In this document: in pieces, positions 31,151 through 50,639 of the stretch
Layout: each line of letters begins with the position of its first letter
Position numbering within the stretch: position 1 is the stretch's first letter
Source of the DNA: Pogonophryne albipinna
Lineage: Eukaryota > Chordata > Actinopteri > Perciformes > Artedidraconidae
Assembly: GCA_028583405.1 (NCBI GenBank)
Contig: CM053250.1
Location: 38,699,142-38,763,141 of the forward strand
Direction: 5' to 3'
DNA length: 64,000 bases
The notes under the pieces: generated by a model
Database searches by the model: none
Told to the model about the DNA's origin: nothing
The model's input: only the letters and a program-made list of their open reading frames with translations
Made by a program: the position numbers and the translations under genes

Positions 31151-32290
31151 TTAATCACAGAAGATACAACTCAGTTTAACTAAATGTGTGCAGGGCCTCC
31201 ATCTACCTATAATGTGCGCCATCTATTGTGATCAAGGATATCTGCTGGGCTGCCATGAAGGCTGTCTCTTGATGAGGTCCTCTGATGTGCCACTGCAAGC
31301 AGTCTATATAGTCTTTCACTTCCTGTTTTTGACATGTTTCCATGAAGAGGCATATCAGCTGTGAACGCAGCAGGCTCCTACAGTAAGCCAGCAGCGAGGC
31401 CTGGAGATGAATCCCAGACCCTGAGGCCGATAAACTCAGGCTAGACTGGACTTGGCGTGTCTGAGAGAGAGAGAGAGAGAGAGATATTACATGTGCGTGT
31501 CTCAGGGGTGTTATGGCCGTCTTTATCAGGGCTCTTGGTCCACTATGCCTCCCTCTGCACCAAGCCCCGGCTGCGGTTGAGGCCAGCCAGGCTCTCAGCC
31601 CCGTGACTCTCTTGTGATTTGGCAGACATTTTGATAGGAAAGAGTGAGGAGTGATAAGGACTTTGTTCGACTGGGGTGTGGGGGTTCAGCAAAAGGAGGG
31701 GGCTGCTGGTGCTACCACTATAACCACTACTATTACTATTAATGCCATGTGTCCACCATGTGGTTTTCAGCATGCTGCATGCTGTCACTGGTTAATGTCA
31801 GGTCACAGAGTAAGCACGTTGAGCTCCATCATAACAGTAATATACCTCCAACTTCCTCACTCAAAATGATTCATACTACTTTCTATGGAAAGTTGAATTC
31901 ATCTAAAGCCCAGTGATGGTAGTTATTTAGTTGGAATTGAAATATTGGGCTGCGCATCATGTGAGCTGATTGGTTGATGAACTCAAATGCAAAGGTTATT
32001 CTCAGAATCTTCATAAGAATAACATAAACTGCTATGCAGAAGTCTATAAGTGACCCCCTTCATGGAGCCCACAGAAGGATGGTTCAGCCTTTACATTACC
32101 AATGAATCATTACCATAACTCAGAAGCCACTTGCTGCTGTCCCTCAGCGAGGCAGCTGAAGCAATGTGAATGAAACAAACAATGCCTTTTAGGTTTAAAT
32201 ACATTATTAAAACAAATAATAGTTAATGAAAACTCATTTTCTTGTTAGTTTTCATTCAATTGACCTTGATTTTTGGGGAAGAAACTGGTA
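31151..32290. other. Intronic sequence without recognised gene
   Basis: Contains a short (GA)n tract at 31467-31483 and a GC-richer patch at 31380-31460 with a GATAAA site. No coding frame or transposon ends seen. Confidence 0.5.
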
Positions 32291-33109
32291 GGCTAGATCA
32301 GTGGTTCCCAAACTTTTTGTGCCCAAGGCACCAAAGGACAAGTAAAAATCTCAAGGCACACCTATTGTGCAAAATAGCCCTTATAACACGTGTTATCACT
32401 CATATGTAAAATATCTGTAAATGTGCATAATTATTTACTAATGCCAAATAAAATGTGACAAAGACAACTATATTACTCATGAAATATTTATTTACGAAAT
32501 ATTTCAGAAATTAATTTGAAACTTTATCAAATTAGGCTTCATCAAAGCAGCAACACACTCATTTAAACCAGACAGGTCACAACATTAAAAAATGAGGCAA
32601 AGGAAACTCAGCAGAAATTCAGCACAGAGAACTGTCAATGCAAGAAAGCTGCATTGTCCATGGTCCTGAACTACAAATTATAAATGTAACATTTCAGCAA
32701 TCAGCATTGAAACATGTGCTATTGTAAATATTTTGCAGACTTACAAATTAGTGAGATACATGTGCCTGTCGGGGCGCGCAGATTTTTTTAATCCTTGGTG
32801 GCACTGAGGAGAGGGCCACTCGCAAGTCCTGTTCAACAGAGAGCCGTGACCTCCTGTTGTTCTTCATGTAAATCAGAGTAGAGAACGCCAACTCCAGAGA
32901 TGGGGTCGTTACTAAAAAAATGTAATATATTACATATAACTTTTTTTTTAAAAGTAATATATTACACTACTTCGTTACTATCTACATAAAGTAACTCGTT
33001 ACTTTACTCGCCGAGCACGTACGAACTGCGCATGCGTGAGTGGCAATAACTTTCCTTACCAGCAGGCGGCGGTAGTGTGTATTTGTCATTCAAAACAGGC
33101 AACAACCGG

Positions 33110-33290
33110 AAGACAGAGAAGAAGAACAGACTACGTGATATAAACAAAAAAGCATGTGTTCTTTGCAGGTGTGTGTTGAGGTTTGACGTGGTGTTTACAG
33201 CAGTGGATAACAGCTTCTGGCCTGGACACAGTTTGCACCTCACCGTCACATTCCTGTCTATTCTTCGGACGAACTCAAAATAATGGGCAT
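33110..33290 (-). pseudogene. BED-type zinc finger of a hAT/ZBED-like transposase, interrupted
   Basis: The minus-strand frame reads HYFEFVRRIDRNVTVRCKLC then NTTSNLNTHLQRTH, giving Cx2C...Hx4H, the BED finger used by hAT transposases to bind DNA. The upstream start (MAESAITFEG) lies at about 35112-35084, across the inserted element at 33300-35083, which interrupts the codons. No catalytic domain follows. Words such as GTTACTTTACTCG and AGAGATGGGGTCG nearby suggest a different hAT family from the outer ends. Confidence 0.65.
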
Positions 33291-33765
33291 ACCTCCACCC
33301 AGGGGCGGACTGGGGGGGAAAAGTGGCCCGGGGATTAATTGACAGACAGGCCCACTTAATGCGCGGCATGTGCCGGCCGGCGACGAAAGTATGTTACTTA
33401 ACAAAAAAACCTATGCATTTGATGTTATTTTGGACAATTATTCATATAGTAATCACATTACCTGAGCCCTTGAGTTGCCTAGAGCAAAATATTTATGGCA
33501 TATATTTAGTGATTTTAATGTTAACGGATCATTGATGCAATAACATTTTGACCCAATTTGCCTGACTTGACACATGGAATAAAACATGGGCGTAGGAAGC
33601 ATCCTCAATGTGGGTGAGACAATTTAACAGGGGGTGTGGGCAGGTGGTGGACCTCACCTCCTCTAGGGGGGTCCGGGGGCAAGCTCCCCCGGGAAGATTT
33701 TTTTTTAAATGTTGAAGTTAAATGCATCAATTTGGTGCACTTTGAGAGCAAAATTAGGGACTAAA

Positions 33766-34179
33766 TCTATGGCAGTCAGTAGGGGCTTGGACTGTGAGCC
33801 GTAGGGTCGCTGGTTCAAGTCCCTGACCAGACCTATTTGGAGTGTGGACTTCTACTTGGAGAGGTCCCAGTTCACCTCCTGCCGTGGTGCCCTTGAGCAA
33901 GGCACCGGACATCCCCCTTCCCCCCTCACTCCCATTGCTCCGCGGGCGCTGTACAATAGCTGCCCACTGCTCCTAGTACTAGACTCCTGGTACTAGGATG
34001 GGTAAAAAGCAGAGAACACATTTCACTGTGTGTGCTGTGTGCTCTGCATGTGTGACCATTAAAGAGGGTTTCATCCCTCCCAATTCTTCTTCTTCTTCTT
34101 CTTCTTCTTCTTCTTCTTCTTCTTCTTCTTCTTCTTCTTCTTCTTCTTCTTCTTCTTCTTCTTCTTCTTCTTCTTCTTC
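33766..34179 (+). mobile_element. tRNA-derived SINE with (TTC)n tail
   Basis: The pol III promoter is visible: an A-box-like TGGCAGTCAGTAGG at 33770 and a B-box GGTTCAAGTCC at 33812-33822. The body contains GGTGCCCTTGAGCAAGGCAC and CTGCCCACTGCTCCTAGT, words familiar from a widespread fish SINE (from memory). It ends in (TTC)n. It splits a copy of the hAT module whose other copy (19205-19300) shows continuous sequence across the insertion point. Exact target duplication not resolved. Confidence 0.8.
34084..34179. repeat. (TTC)n microsatellite
   Basis: 96 bp of TTC forming the SINE 3' tail. Its Ser and Glu homopolymer frames are not genes. Confidence 0.97.
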
Positions 34180-35345
34180 AACACCCATATAAAACAGAAC
34201 TGTAAACAGATTAACTTTTTCTTTCAACATTTAGTTGAACAGCAAGTGGAGGCAAAAGTGACTGCACCCAAAACAATAAACCTGCTAGCTAACTAGCCTA
34301 AACTCAGTAACAGAATGTGGGCAACACGTTCTTCTCCACAGCCGCGCGACCTCCGAGTCAGACATCACTTCCCCCTTTTCTATCCTACGGGTACAGCCGT
34401 ACAGCCACTCCCCCTGAACCCTGTTGTAACAACATAATACACTTTTTGGGGATGCAGCTTGGGATGTGAGGACATGGCTTAGAAAGGGCGTGTCGCCTTC
34501 TGTCCTGCCAGTGTTGGCAGGACATTAATTAAAATGTCGAACTCGGACTTCATTTTAAGGACATTTCGGCCAGGGGTGTAGAGCTATATTTGTTTAAGCA
34601 CCGGATTGGCAAAACAGGAGAGTGTGTGCACCAGTCTGCCTTGATCTATGTATTCATGTCTGTGACTCTCACAGTATCTGCTGCCCACAGCTGTTTTATA
34701 GAAGGAAAACCTCCTTCACTTCATGAAATCTCTGCAGCACCAGGAGGCAGCGGGAGGGTTAACTCAGCCTCTGAGAAGAGGAGCGCGCAGTGCCTTTCAC
34801 GCACCGCCTTTCACGCACCGCCTTCACTGTGTTTACCTTCAGAATCATTAGAAAGGCTAAAGAGCGGTGTGGCTGATGTGTTTTAACCACACACACACAC
34901 ACACACACCCACACACACACACACACACGATTTAAACACAGACTTTTGTTCCTCCATGTTACGTTGTTATTGTTTCAAAAAAGGCGAGTGGCCGGAACAC
35001 TTACAAATGTGGGCCGGTAGGATTTAGGCCCACCGGCCCACCGGGGAAAACTCCCGGTATTCCCAATGGCCAGTCCGCCCCTGCCTCCACCCCTCGAAAG
35101 TTATCGCTGACTCAGCCATGTTTATGCAGCACTGCACGTGGAGATGTGGACGCGCACGTCGCGCAGATTACGTACATATAAACCCACAAAGTACTGATAT
35201 AGTAAATGAAAAAATAATTATTTTTGTGTAGTTGTATATTGCAATAATAACGTATGGTTGTCACAAAATCCCACGGCACACCCGGACTTGCCTCACGGCA
35301 CACCAGTGTGCCGCGGCACACCGTTTGGGAACCACTGGGCTAGAT

Positions 35346-36596
35346 GCTACCTGCAGTATGGGCCGACTTCTAACCTCCAGTTCATCATCAAGGCAAACAC
35401 ATGACAATGCCTGGGTACTCATAATTGTATTTGTGTTGACTCAATCACTTTCCAAGTATCCGAGTATCATTTATATCAGTACCAACCAGGGATGGTATCG
35501 GCCCTTCAGTCAAGAGTGTATACGTTCATGCTGCCACACAACTGATGCAGTTTGGTGAAATTATGAAATCTCTAACTCAAATAAAAAAAAATGTAAACCA
35601 CCAGGAGAAACAACAATTTACAACAACAAAGACATTAAGACAACATAACGTGGTTATCTTTTTCATTTCCCCCCCAGCAACCATGGATTAGGTCCAGGGC
35701 TTTCTGCAGGCCCATAGTTGAAGAAGAGAAGCGGTGTTTGTGTAGCAGATAGATATTTGTCTGTTTCTCTTTGTGCGTCATCCTCCCCAACGGTTGGTGA
35801 TCTTTCAGCCTGATAAGGTTTCTCTCCTTGATCGGGAGATAGGAGACAGGCAGGCAGCCCACTGAGGCTGAATCCCTGGGCTTATATTTTGGCGGTTGAG
35901 ATGGGAGACATGATAAAACTTGGCGGCGATTGCTGCTGCTGATATTGCAAAGCAAAAAAGAGATCGGAGGTTGAGCAGATGGAAGGAGGGATGGAAGATG
36001 GAGACCACATTGTAATTACATCTGGCTGTTGCATGCCATTTCCTTTGCCTTGTTGCATTGTCGTTGGTTGTTTTGTTTGTGATTTGCTGGGGATGGATAA
36101 CTTGATCATTTAAAGATGAGAAATGCAGAGAGAGGGCTGCTTAAAAGTGTGGTGATAGAATGGAGGAGAAGAGCTGTTGGAAGTAAAACAAACAGAGAAA
36201 GAGTGGAAAAAGGGTTTGGAATACAGAGCTGCTATGAATGTGTTGGAGTGTGCTTTTAATAGCAGCTCCCCCGCCCCTTTGTGAAAGATGTTTGGGGCTG
36301 ATAAGCAGGCCTGCTGATGGTAGATGGATAACACTCTGCAGATCCACACTGCTGATTGGGCCGTGTGGGTGTGTGGGGACCTCTGACCTCCTGCTTTCCA
36401 CTTCTTCCCTTTTCTTTCACAACACTCATGAAAAACGTTTTAAAAGATTTGTTTAGATTTCTTATATGATTACAGGTTCCGGTTGAGTGCACTGCAGCTG
36501 AAAGGAACGAGTAACTGTGTTGTTGTGAGGTCATGTGTTAGTTATATGGACGCACAATTGAAAGATTCATTCATTCTTTGTGAGCCAAAGTGAAAT

Positions 36597-36600
<4 letters not shown>
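35346..36600. other. Intronic sequence with GATA-containing islands
   Basis: No gene seen. It includes the complement of AGCCTGATAAGG near 35807-35818, GCTGATAAGCAGGCCTGC near 36298 and other GATAA sites. These could be regulatory but are unproven. Confidence 0.45.

Positions 36601-36693
<93 letters not shown>
36601..36693. repeat. (CA)n microsatellite
   Basis: 93 bp of CA. Confidence 0.97.
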
Positions 36694-36695
<2 letters not shown>

Positions 36696-38618
36696 ACCCA
36701 GAAGACTCATGCAGTGCCTTGGTGGTTTTCCCTTGTGTTTTTTTCGCCCCCTTTGTTCTGCTTTTAGCTTGATGTGAACTTTTGATAAGCCGCAGGGCCT
36801 GATCTCCGGTGCAGATAGCGATCGCCATGTGTGATTAGAGTTGTTATCAGGCTGGAGCAGGCAGGAGCCGAGGCTCCACCGCAATAACAACAGGCCCAGA
36901 CAGGAGCAGCCGGGTCCGGACCCTGGCAATCAGTTCCAGCCCTAATGGGATTAATGTTGTTGTATAATTAGATTATAGGTGTGAATGCATTTCTTTTCTC
37001 ACTCATTCAAACTCTCCTCCTCCTCCTCCTCCTCCTCCTCCTCAATCTTCACTCCCCTCTCTCTCCTCCCTAACAAGCACTGTCATTGATTAATTTAATT
37101 TAAATTAATAGCACGTATTACTCATTCCAGATTATGTGTAAGATAGCATTTACATGTTGGGGAATTTTGGTGTTCAGTGATTATTATCTCGACAGTGTTT
37201 TTTCTTTTATTATTACATTATTTTCTGTTAAAACTTGAAGAGCGTACAGTAAAACAAAAGGGGGGGGGGGGGGGGGGAAGTTACAGCATCAGCAGGATGA
37301 CTCGCACTTGATTCTACTGACAGATATTAAAGTGGCTAGATGGTGACTGATTGGACGCAAGCAATTCTCATGCTCACAATCAGATAGCTTGGTTTGAGAG
37401 TTGCATATGCTTGCAATCAGTCACACACACATTTGCATGCAGTAAAGTATCGGCACAAAACACAGAAACACTTCAGAAACATAGAAATGATCCCGTTTTC
37501 AGTGTGTATCGGGCAGTCCTGATTGGATCTCTGTGAGAAGAATCTTTGAAGGTTCAAGCTGAACATCCACTTTCCATAGCACTTCAATACCTAAACATTA
37601 TTGCATTTGGATTATTCTCTTCTTTTCAACACTCTACCAATCATTTTCAAGTGGATTTGCCTGTTTTCCTTGCTTTTGTCTAAGGCTTAAGCTTGTTCTC
37701 ATTAAAGTGTATGTTTGCACTGTAGCTATCCGAGCAGCGTTGACAGAGAGTGTGTGTGCATGGCCAGATAGACCAAAGGGGGAAGTTGGCAGGGTTATAG
37801 AGGAAACACCGTTTGTGTTTGGTGTGTGGATGAGTTATTACCCTTTCCTGCTATTTACCAAGGGGCGGCCTTGTTGTGAATTATGGTTCCCCAACTCAGC
37901 ACCGTTGTAAAACGATGTCACCCTTGACCTCCGCACTGACTACTTTGTATGAGGGAGGAGAGAAAACATTGCCTCGGCCAACAGTAGCATAATCGAGGTC
38001 CAAACTGTTTGCTCCAGCAGTAATTACCACTCTGCCAGCTCTTCCCAGGGAGCTTTGTGAGGGCTTAACTCACGGCTGACGGGCTCCCCATCAGAGATGC
38101 TGGATGTTTAACTAGAGTAACCAAAGAATACAAGCCTGCTGCTCCAGCTGCTGTCCCATCCATACGATCACAGGTTTGAGGACACAATGCAAGCTGTCAT
38201 CATCATGATGGAAGAAAATTGAGAGCCTAGGGTGTGCACAAAAATGGCAAATCAAAGAATATGAACCCAACGACGTTATCATAGGAGACCCAATGGAGGT
38301 CAGTCGGGTCACTTAGAGAGTGTAGGGCTAAAGCAGCTATGTGTAGTTGCTGGTAGGTTTTCTTGTGTAGGAAAGCTGTAGTCCATAGCTCTGATCTTTG
38401 GTCAGGATCACTCTGGACACTCAAAGAACAGTGTTTTCAGTGTGTGTGTGTGTTTGAATATATTTGTGTGTGTGAGAGAGAGACAGCCAGTGTTATGACA
38501 AGCCCCCCCCAGAGGCAGTGATAAGACAGGCCATTTGCTCCTACTGTGCTGAGCGCTGTGTTCCAGGGTGTTAAGGCAACCTGGGCAAACAACACCGCCT
38601 GACCTGCTTTTACAGCCG

Positions 38619-38619
<1 letters not shown>
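36694..38619. other. Intronic sequence; short repeats only
   Basis: Includes (CTC)n at 37016-37043, a 17-18 bp G-run at 37261 and a GC-richer block at 36780-36930 with TTGATAAGCC and GATAGCGATCGCC. No coding frame supported. Confidence 0.5.

Positions 38620-38697
<78 letters not shown>
38620..38697. repeat. (CA)n microsatellite
   Basis: 78 bp of AC/CA, abutting the repeat that begins at 38698. Confidence 0.95.
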
Positions 38698-38699
<2 letters not shown>

Positions 38700-39475
38700 A
38701 AGTGCGCCGGACTCTGATGAAAATATTCGTGGTGGCCAAACGGCGGTACTACACTTCCGTTTGGTTGCCAGGCCCGGAAACACTTTTTCCCATTGACTTA
38801 CATTGGGAAAGAGTGGTCTGTAAATCGTTGGATAATTTTTTTTAAACTAAATAAACTACCCAGTATGAACACTTGTATAGCCCTTATTAAAAACATTCGT
38901 TCCTCAAGTTGTAAAAATGTGCTAATAACGTTATTCTGAGAGTTATTTCCCTCTGCATTATGAACGCGCATCTAACCCACGGGACCGCGCCGCGCGGCAC
39001 GTTCATGTTACGTGTTCAGCACTACATGAGTTTCTCTTTACCCATGGATGCACAATAAGAACGGACCATATCGCCTTACTGCCAGCCCACGGAGCTGTAA
39101 TAATGGATATATTGCACATGTTTGCTGTAATTCATCATTTGTAAAATATTATACTACATGGGCTGTATGATGTAAATCTTGTATTAAATAAAGTTAATAT
39201 TACCGACGTAGATTAACGTCCCTGTAGTTTCTTATTGCACTTGCAATATACCATTAAAGGAGTTGAACGTTGCTGTTTGCTATTACTATAATACCACACA
39301 GGGATAAACCAGAGTTTACAACCTTTGCATGTGGGCACAACACGTTTTGACCCAGATTAATTAGCTATACCATATGATATCGCCCGAGGAACTCGTCATA
39401 CTTATACATATATAAATAAAGATATGTGTCAAAGCTCCAATCAAATTAACAGTTGTATTAATTATACTTGTGTAT

Positions 39476-40210
39476 CAGGGTTTCCGCTAGGATTTTTTCT
39501 CGCCGGTCAAATGTCCGAACAGAATTAATTTTACCGGACAAATTTGAAACTTACCGGTCATGTTTCAATAATAATAATACGAATTTTGTAGCAGAGTTTC
39601 CGTTAGCAGGTAATCACCGGACTAGGACCGGATATGCTGATGTTTAAAACGCAGTTAATGGGGCTCATTTTTATATTGGTTCAGTTTATAATCGTACATT
39701 TTATAACAGATCAAAAAATTCAGATTCATTTTTCAATAAATGACTCCACAAACAACAAACAACATAATTATTACATTCAAAGAAACTACTTGTAGTAGAT
39801 GAAGTACATTATTCAAAAGTTTACATTAACTTTGAATAGTAACACGGGAGAAACGGATCCTCTCTTTTCCTCTCTCCCTCCCTCTCTCTCCTGACAGTCC
39901 GTCAGTTTCTCATGCATCGCGCTAAACAGTGGGCGGGGCTTCAGGTGATTATGCAGCAGCTGATCTGATCTCTCTCGCTCGTCCGGTTACACTTCACTCG
40001 TGTTTATGTCCATATCGATCAGATCCAGCTCTCCTGATCGGCCTTTATAGAGAGCACCGATCAAACTATTAAGAGTGAATATCGGCCGATAATGATCGGC
40101 GGCCAATCGATCAGAGCATCGGACATTTTCACCGGCAGGTTTTGAATTTACCGGTTTTTATTCAATTTTACCAGCTAAAAACCGGTAATTACCGGCTAAC
40201 GGAAACCCTG
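39476..40210. mobile_element. Non-autonomous hAT element
   Basis: Inverse ends CAGGGTTTCCGCTAG and CTAACGGAAACCCTG with the exact 8-bp target duplication TTGTGTAT (39468-39475 and 40211-40218). 735 bp, no transposase frame. The termini contain repeated CCGGT/ACCGG words. A related fragment lies inverted near 53130-53224. Confidence 0.9.
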
Positions 40211-40211
40211 T

Positions 40212-40215
<4 letters not shown>

Positions 40216-40304
<89 letters not shown>
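40216..40304. repeat. (TA)n microsatellite
   Basis: 89 bp of TA directly after the hAT target site. Confidence 0.97.
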
Positions 40305-40308
<4 letters not shown>

Positions 40309-40932
40309 ACAGCCTGTGTTGTATATTTATACACACAAATGAACAACCTTGTGTGTGTCAAATAACAAGTTGTATTGTGGTGTTTATTTTAGTGTTGTTT
40401 TATGCTTATCCACATTTTGATTTCAGAGCACAGGAGAATGCTGGGAACAACATAAAGCTCAACAGTGAAGCTGGCAATGCTGAACAAAACCATCACTAGA
40501 TCCTGTTACATCAGCGTAATATTGTAGTACATAACGATTGATGTGTACATTAGCATAATTACTAATGGCTCGGACGTTACACTAGCTAGCCGCTAGCTGC
40601 TAGTTGCTAACTGCCGCGGCCGCCTCGTTATTCGTTAATATCAAATCCATCATAACAATCCAGAACGTGCGGTGCTGTTACGTGTACGCAAATTGACGTG
40701 CTTGATGTGAACGAGCCTTTTGGGGGGGCGTGGTTAAAGTTGCGCATGCTCTTTGAGCGCACATACGGGTACTTCTCAGGCATGCTGGGTAATCTGTGAC
40801 GTTTCACTCTCTCAAAAGTTGGGCCATTTTGTCATCCATGCGCCAATGAGCAACTCTCATAGGAATGAATGAGGCCCCGCCTCCTACGCTGTATCCAGTT
40901 CTTATTATACATCCATGACACACACACGTTCA

Positions 40933-43744
<2,812 letters not shown>

Positions 43745-44050
43745 CGGTATGATAATGTGGAAAGTTGAACTGGCCCCATTACAGCGAGGCTGATGGTAGG
43801 GCAGATAAGGCTGTTGATAATGGGTGCAGATAGCGCTGACACAGCGGTCCAATAGCCTAGCCCTGCCCCCCTCCCTCCTTCCCTCACCCCTCCAACCCCC
43901 CCCCCCCCCATTATCATTCCTGCCCACCGATGGGCTCCCAGAACCCTATCTCCTCTCCATTTCCACTCCTGCGACAGATAAGAATGGAAATACTGACTTC
44001 ATAGCTGACTGATTAAAGTGTCTGCCTTTCTTGATAATACACAGATAAAT
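43745..44050. promoter_or_regulatory. Candidate GATA-rich enhancer
   Basis: Seven plus-strand GATA words in 300 bp (43751, 43804, 43816, 43829, 43977, 44033, 44044), including AGATAAGG and AGATAAGA, which match the WGATAR consensus. The density is well above the one per 128 bases expected on one strand by chance. FOG proteins are GATA cofactors and GATA factors regulate FOG genes, so a GATA-responsive element in this intron is plausible. Conservation was not tested. Confidence 0.35.
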
Positions 44051-45149
44051 TATGTTTTTTTTCTTCTTCTTCTTCTTCTCCCCCTCTCTCTATCTAGAAA
44101 AGGGTGGGGTGCACCAGAAGGAAGAAAAACCCTCTCCTCTTTTCATTTCTTTTTCTTTTGTTGAGTTTTTTTTTGGAGGAGAGGGGAGATGAAGTGCAGA
44201 GCGAAGGGTGGGGGCGATTGAGAGATTCTTTAGTGGTCACAAGATTGGAGGAGAAGCATTGAGATGTGCAGTGTATTATACATGTGCAGATCCTGTTGGC
44301 TGTATCGATGTGTTAAAACAACGCAGGCAAAAAGATCTTTCCGGAAGGGCCATCAGTACTACCCTGAATATAAAGAAGACCTGTATTACTGGCTTTTTGA
44401 GTCGTTATAAAGGCAACAAGGGTGGCTGCAGGGGTGGGGGGGCAGAGAGATGGACTGATAGAGAGATAGAGAGAGTGGGGGCAGCCCAGTGAACTCCCAC
44501 TGCAGCTACAGCCGTTTCCAGGTGGACCTTTTGATCACTGATTGCTCCAGTTTGATACCAGGAAAGATCCCTGATGGATATGCTCCCTGCATCCAAATCC
44601 CCCCCCCCCCGCACACACTGTATCTCCCCCTCCTCTCTCTTATCTTCAGCTCTCCAGCTCTGTGTCTGTCCAACTGCACTTCTGTCCTCCTCACTACTCC
44701 TCCTCTCCATGAGGAGAAATCCCTATCAGCACCATCAGGATGCAGATGGTGACGTGTCTGCTGCTGTCTGTCAATATGGCCTTATATTCAAGTTTTTGGA
44801 TGTACGTTTCCACATTAAAAGAGATCCAAATCAATGGCAAGATTCTGATTGGGTTTGCATCATGTCAACTATAAAGCCATGACTTGACTGGACCCTCTCA
44901 AGGTGCTTATGTGTGATGCTGAAACTAAACACTCAGGGGACTCCTTGTAATCCAAGGGTTTAATGAAGCTAGTAAATAGAAGTACAAGTCCACTCAGACG
45001 TTATGTGAAGACACCGCTCTGCTGAAGTGTCCATCTGCTGAGTCCTGCTGCAGCAGCACTGTGGCTGTCTGTGACCTCTGACCTCAGTTTGGAGGGCAAC
45101 ATTGATTCAGCAACATGTTTCTTACACAGTTTAAAGAAAATAATGTCAT
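44051..45149. other. Intronic sequence without recognised gene
   Basis: Purine/pyrimidine-rich patches and a C-run near 44600. No coding frame supported. Confidence 0.5.
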
Positions 45150-45157
45150 GTACAGTA

Positions 45158-45730
45158 TAGGCCTGCACGATTTGGGGATATAATCTAATTGCGATTTTTC
45201 TGACAGATATTGCGATTCGATTTGCGATATTTGTTTTTAAGCGACTAGGAAGGTCGCATCAACATGCTCCCGTCTCTAGCACCCCCGCAGCCCGAGCTAC
45301 GAGTGAAAGAACTAAACTTACATGAAACTTCCGTTGGGTTGCTTTAAAGTCAAGCTTCAGTTTAAGATTCACCCTGTAATAGAAACATGTGATGGAGCAT
45401 TACTAACCCGACTCAGATGCTTTGTTTCACCAAACCATCTAGGAAAGCTCCATTGGAAGCCATTTGGAAAGGGCAGGCACTTTCAAAAATACTTGGCAGG
45501 TGATTGGATCAATCTGTCTATCACCTTCTATCATGGGCCACTTCTGATTGGTTAACAATGGCTGGTACATGTGGAGCACAGCACTTCCGATTGGTGTGGA
45601 TGACTGACACACAAGAAGAAAGAAAAACGTTTTTAAAAAAAGTTTTCAAAAATCGCAGGCTTTGCAATTTGATAATTGCATCATTTCAAATCGCGATTTC
45701 GATTTAAAATCGATTAATCGCTCAGCCCTA
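45158..45730. mobile_element. Non-autonomous hAT-like element
   Basis: Starts TAGGCCTGCACGATT and ends TTAATCGCTCAGCCCTA, with the exact 8-bp target duplication GTACAGTA (45150-45157 and 45731-45738). The interior repeats ATTGCGAT / AATCGCGATT words. 573 bp, no protein. Confidence 0.85.
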
Positions 45731-45738
45731 GTACAGTA

Positions 45739-49199
<3,461 letters not shown>

Positions 49200-49400
49200 G
49201 TCTGTGTATTAGTATTAGCAGCAGCAGTAGTGTCCCCTGGAGTAAAACAATCTGCTGTAATCTATCAGCGTGTTATCGGCCCTATCTGAGAGCTGAAAAA
49301 GCCAGGGCCGGGGCTGTGGCGCCGCTCTCCGGAGCTGATAAAGTTTCAGAGTTCAGCGATGATGAATGTTAAGAAACTACACCCTCGTTACCGACAATGT
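49200..49400. promoter_or_regulatory. Candidate regulatory island with GATA sites
   Basis: A GC-richer island with TCTATCAGCG, GTTATCGG, CCTATCTGAG (GATA sites on the minus strand) and GCTGATAAAG on the plus strand within about 90 bp (49258-49345). It stands out from AT-rich flanks. Function is inferred only from motif clustering. Confidence 0.3.
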
Positions 49401-49570
49401 GGACCTGGCAAAGCCAAGCGATAGGGAGGGGTGTGTGGAGGTGGGAAAAAGAGAAAAAGAGAAGAAGAGGAGGGTGGCGGTGGTGATGGGATGGTGCGTG
49501 AGAGAGGAAAAAGAGATCTTCTTGGCATCAGGCGTGGGTTAAGGGGTCAGGCCCCGGTGGGTGTTTTTCC

Positions 49571-50639
<1,069 letters not shown>

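Larger units (their letters stand above)
33300..35083. mobile_element. Nested hAT-like element with 8-bp target duplication
   Basis: Inverse ends CAGGGGCGGACTGG and CCAGTCCGCCCCTG, flanked by CCTCCACC on both sides (33292-33299 and 35084-35091). It inserted into the BED-finger coding sequence. It contains a copy of the module shared with 19205 and 12760, a SINE, a (TTC)n tract and a short CA tract (34890-34928). No transposase frame. Confidence 0.9.
32299..35337. mobile_element. Outer hAT element containing further insertions
   Basis: Ends CAGTGGTTCCCAAACTTTTT and CCGTTTGGGAACCACTG are inverse. The exact 8-bp target duplication GGCTAGAT is at 32291-32298 and 35338-35345. The outer arms carry the CAAGGCACAC / GGCACACCAGTGTGCCG words seen in this family. 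Inside lies sequence with a BED finger (33110-33290) and a separate hAT-like element (33300-35083), which itself holds a SINE. The span is inflated to 3039 bp by nesting. Confidence 0.9.
38698..40915. mobile_element. Unclassified interspersed repeat, split by a hAT element
   Basis: The left part (GGAAGTGCGCCGGACTCTG, then CATTGACTTACATTGGGAAA) and the right part (CCGCCTCCTACGCTG, then TATACATCCATGAC) are words I recall from common fish repeats. The hAT at 39476-40210 and a (TA)n tract lie between. No TIR pair or protein is visible, so the boundaries and the unity of the two parts are tentative. Confidence 0.4.

Noticed and set aside
33770..33840. A real tRNA gene
   Set aside because: A and B boxes are present, but no cloverleaf acceptor stem follows and the body continues as a SINE.
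33979..34230. Poly-Glu and poly-Ser frames
   Set aside because: Produced by the (TTC)n tail of the SINE.
36601..36693. CRISPR array or similar spaced repeat
   Set aside because: No array of conserved repeats with unique spacers anywhere; repeats are dinucleotide or transposon-derived and the genome is eukaryotic.
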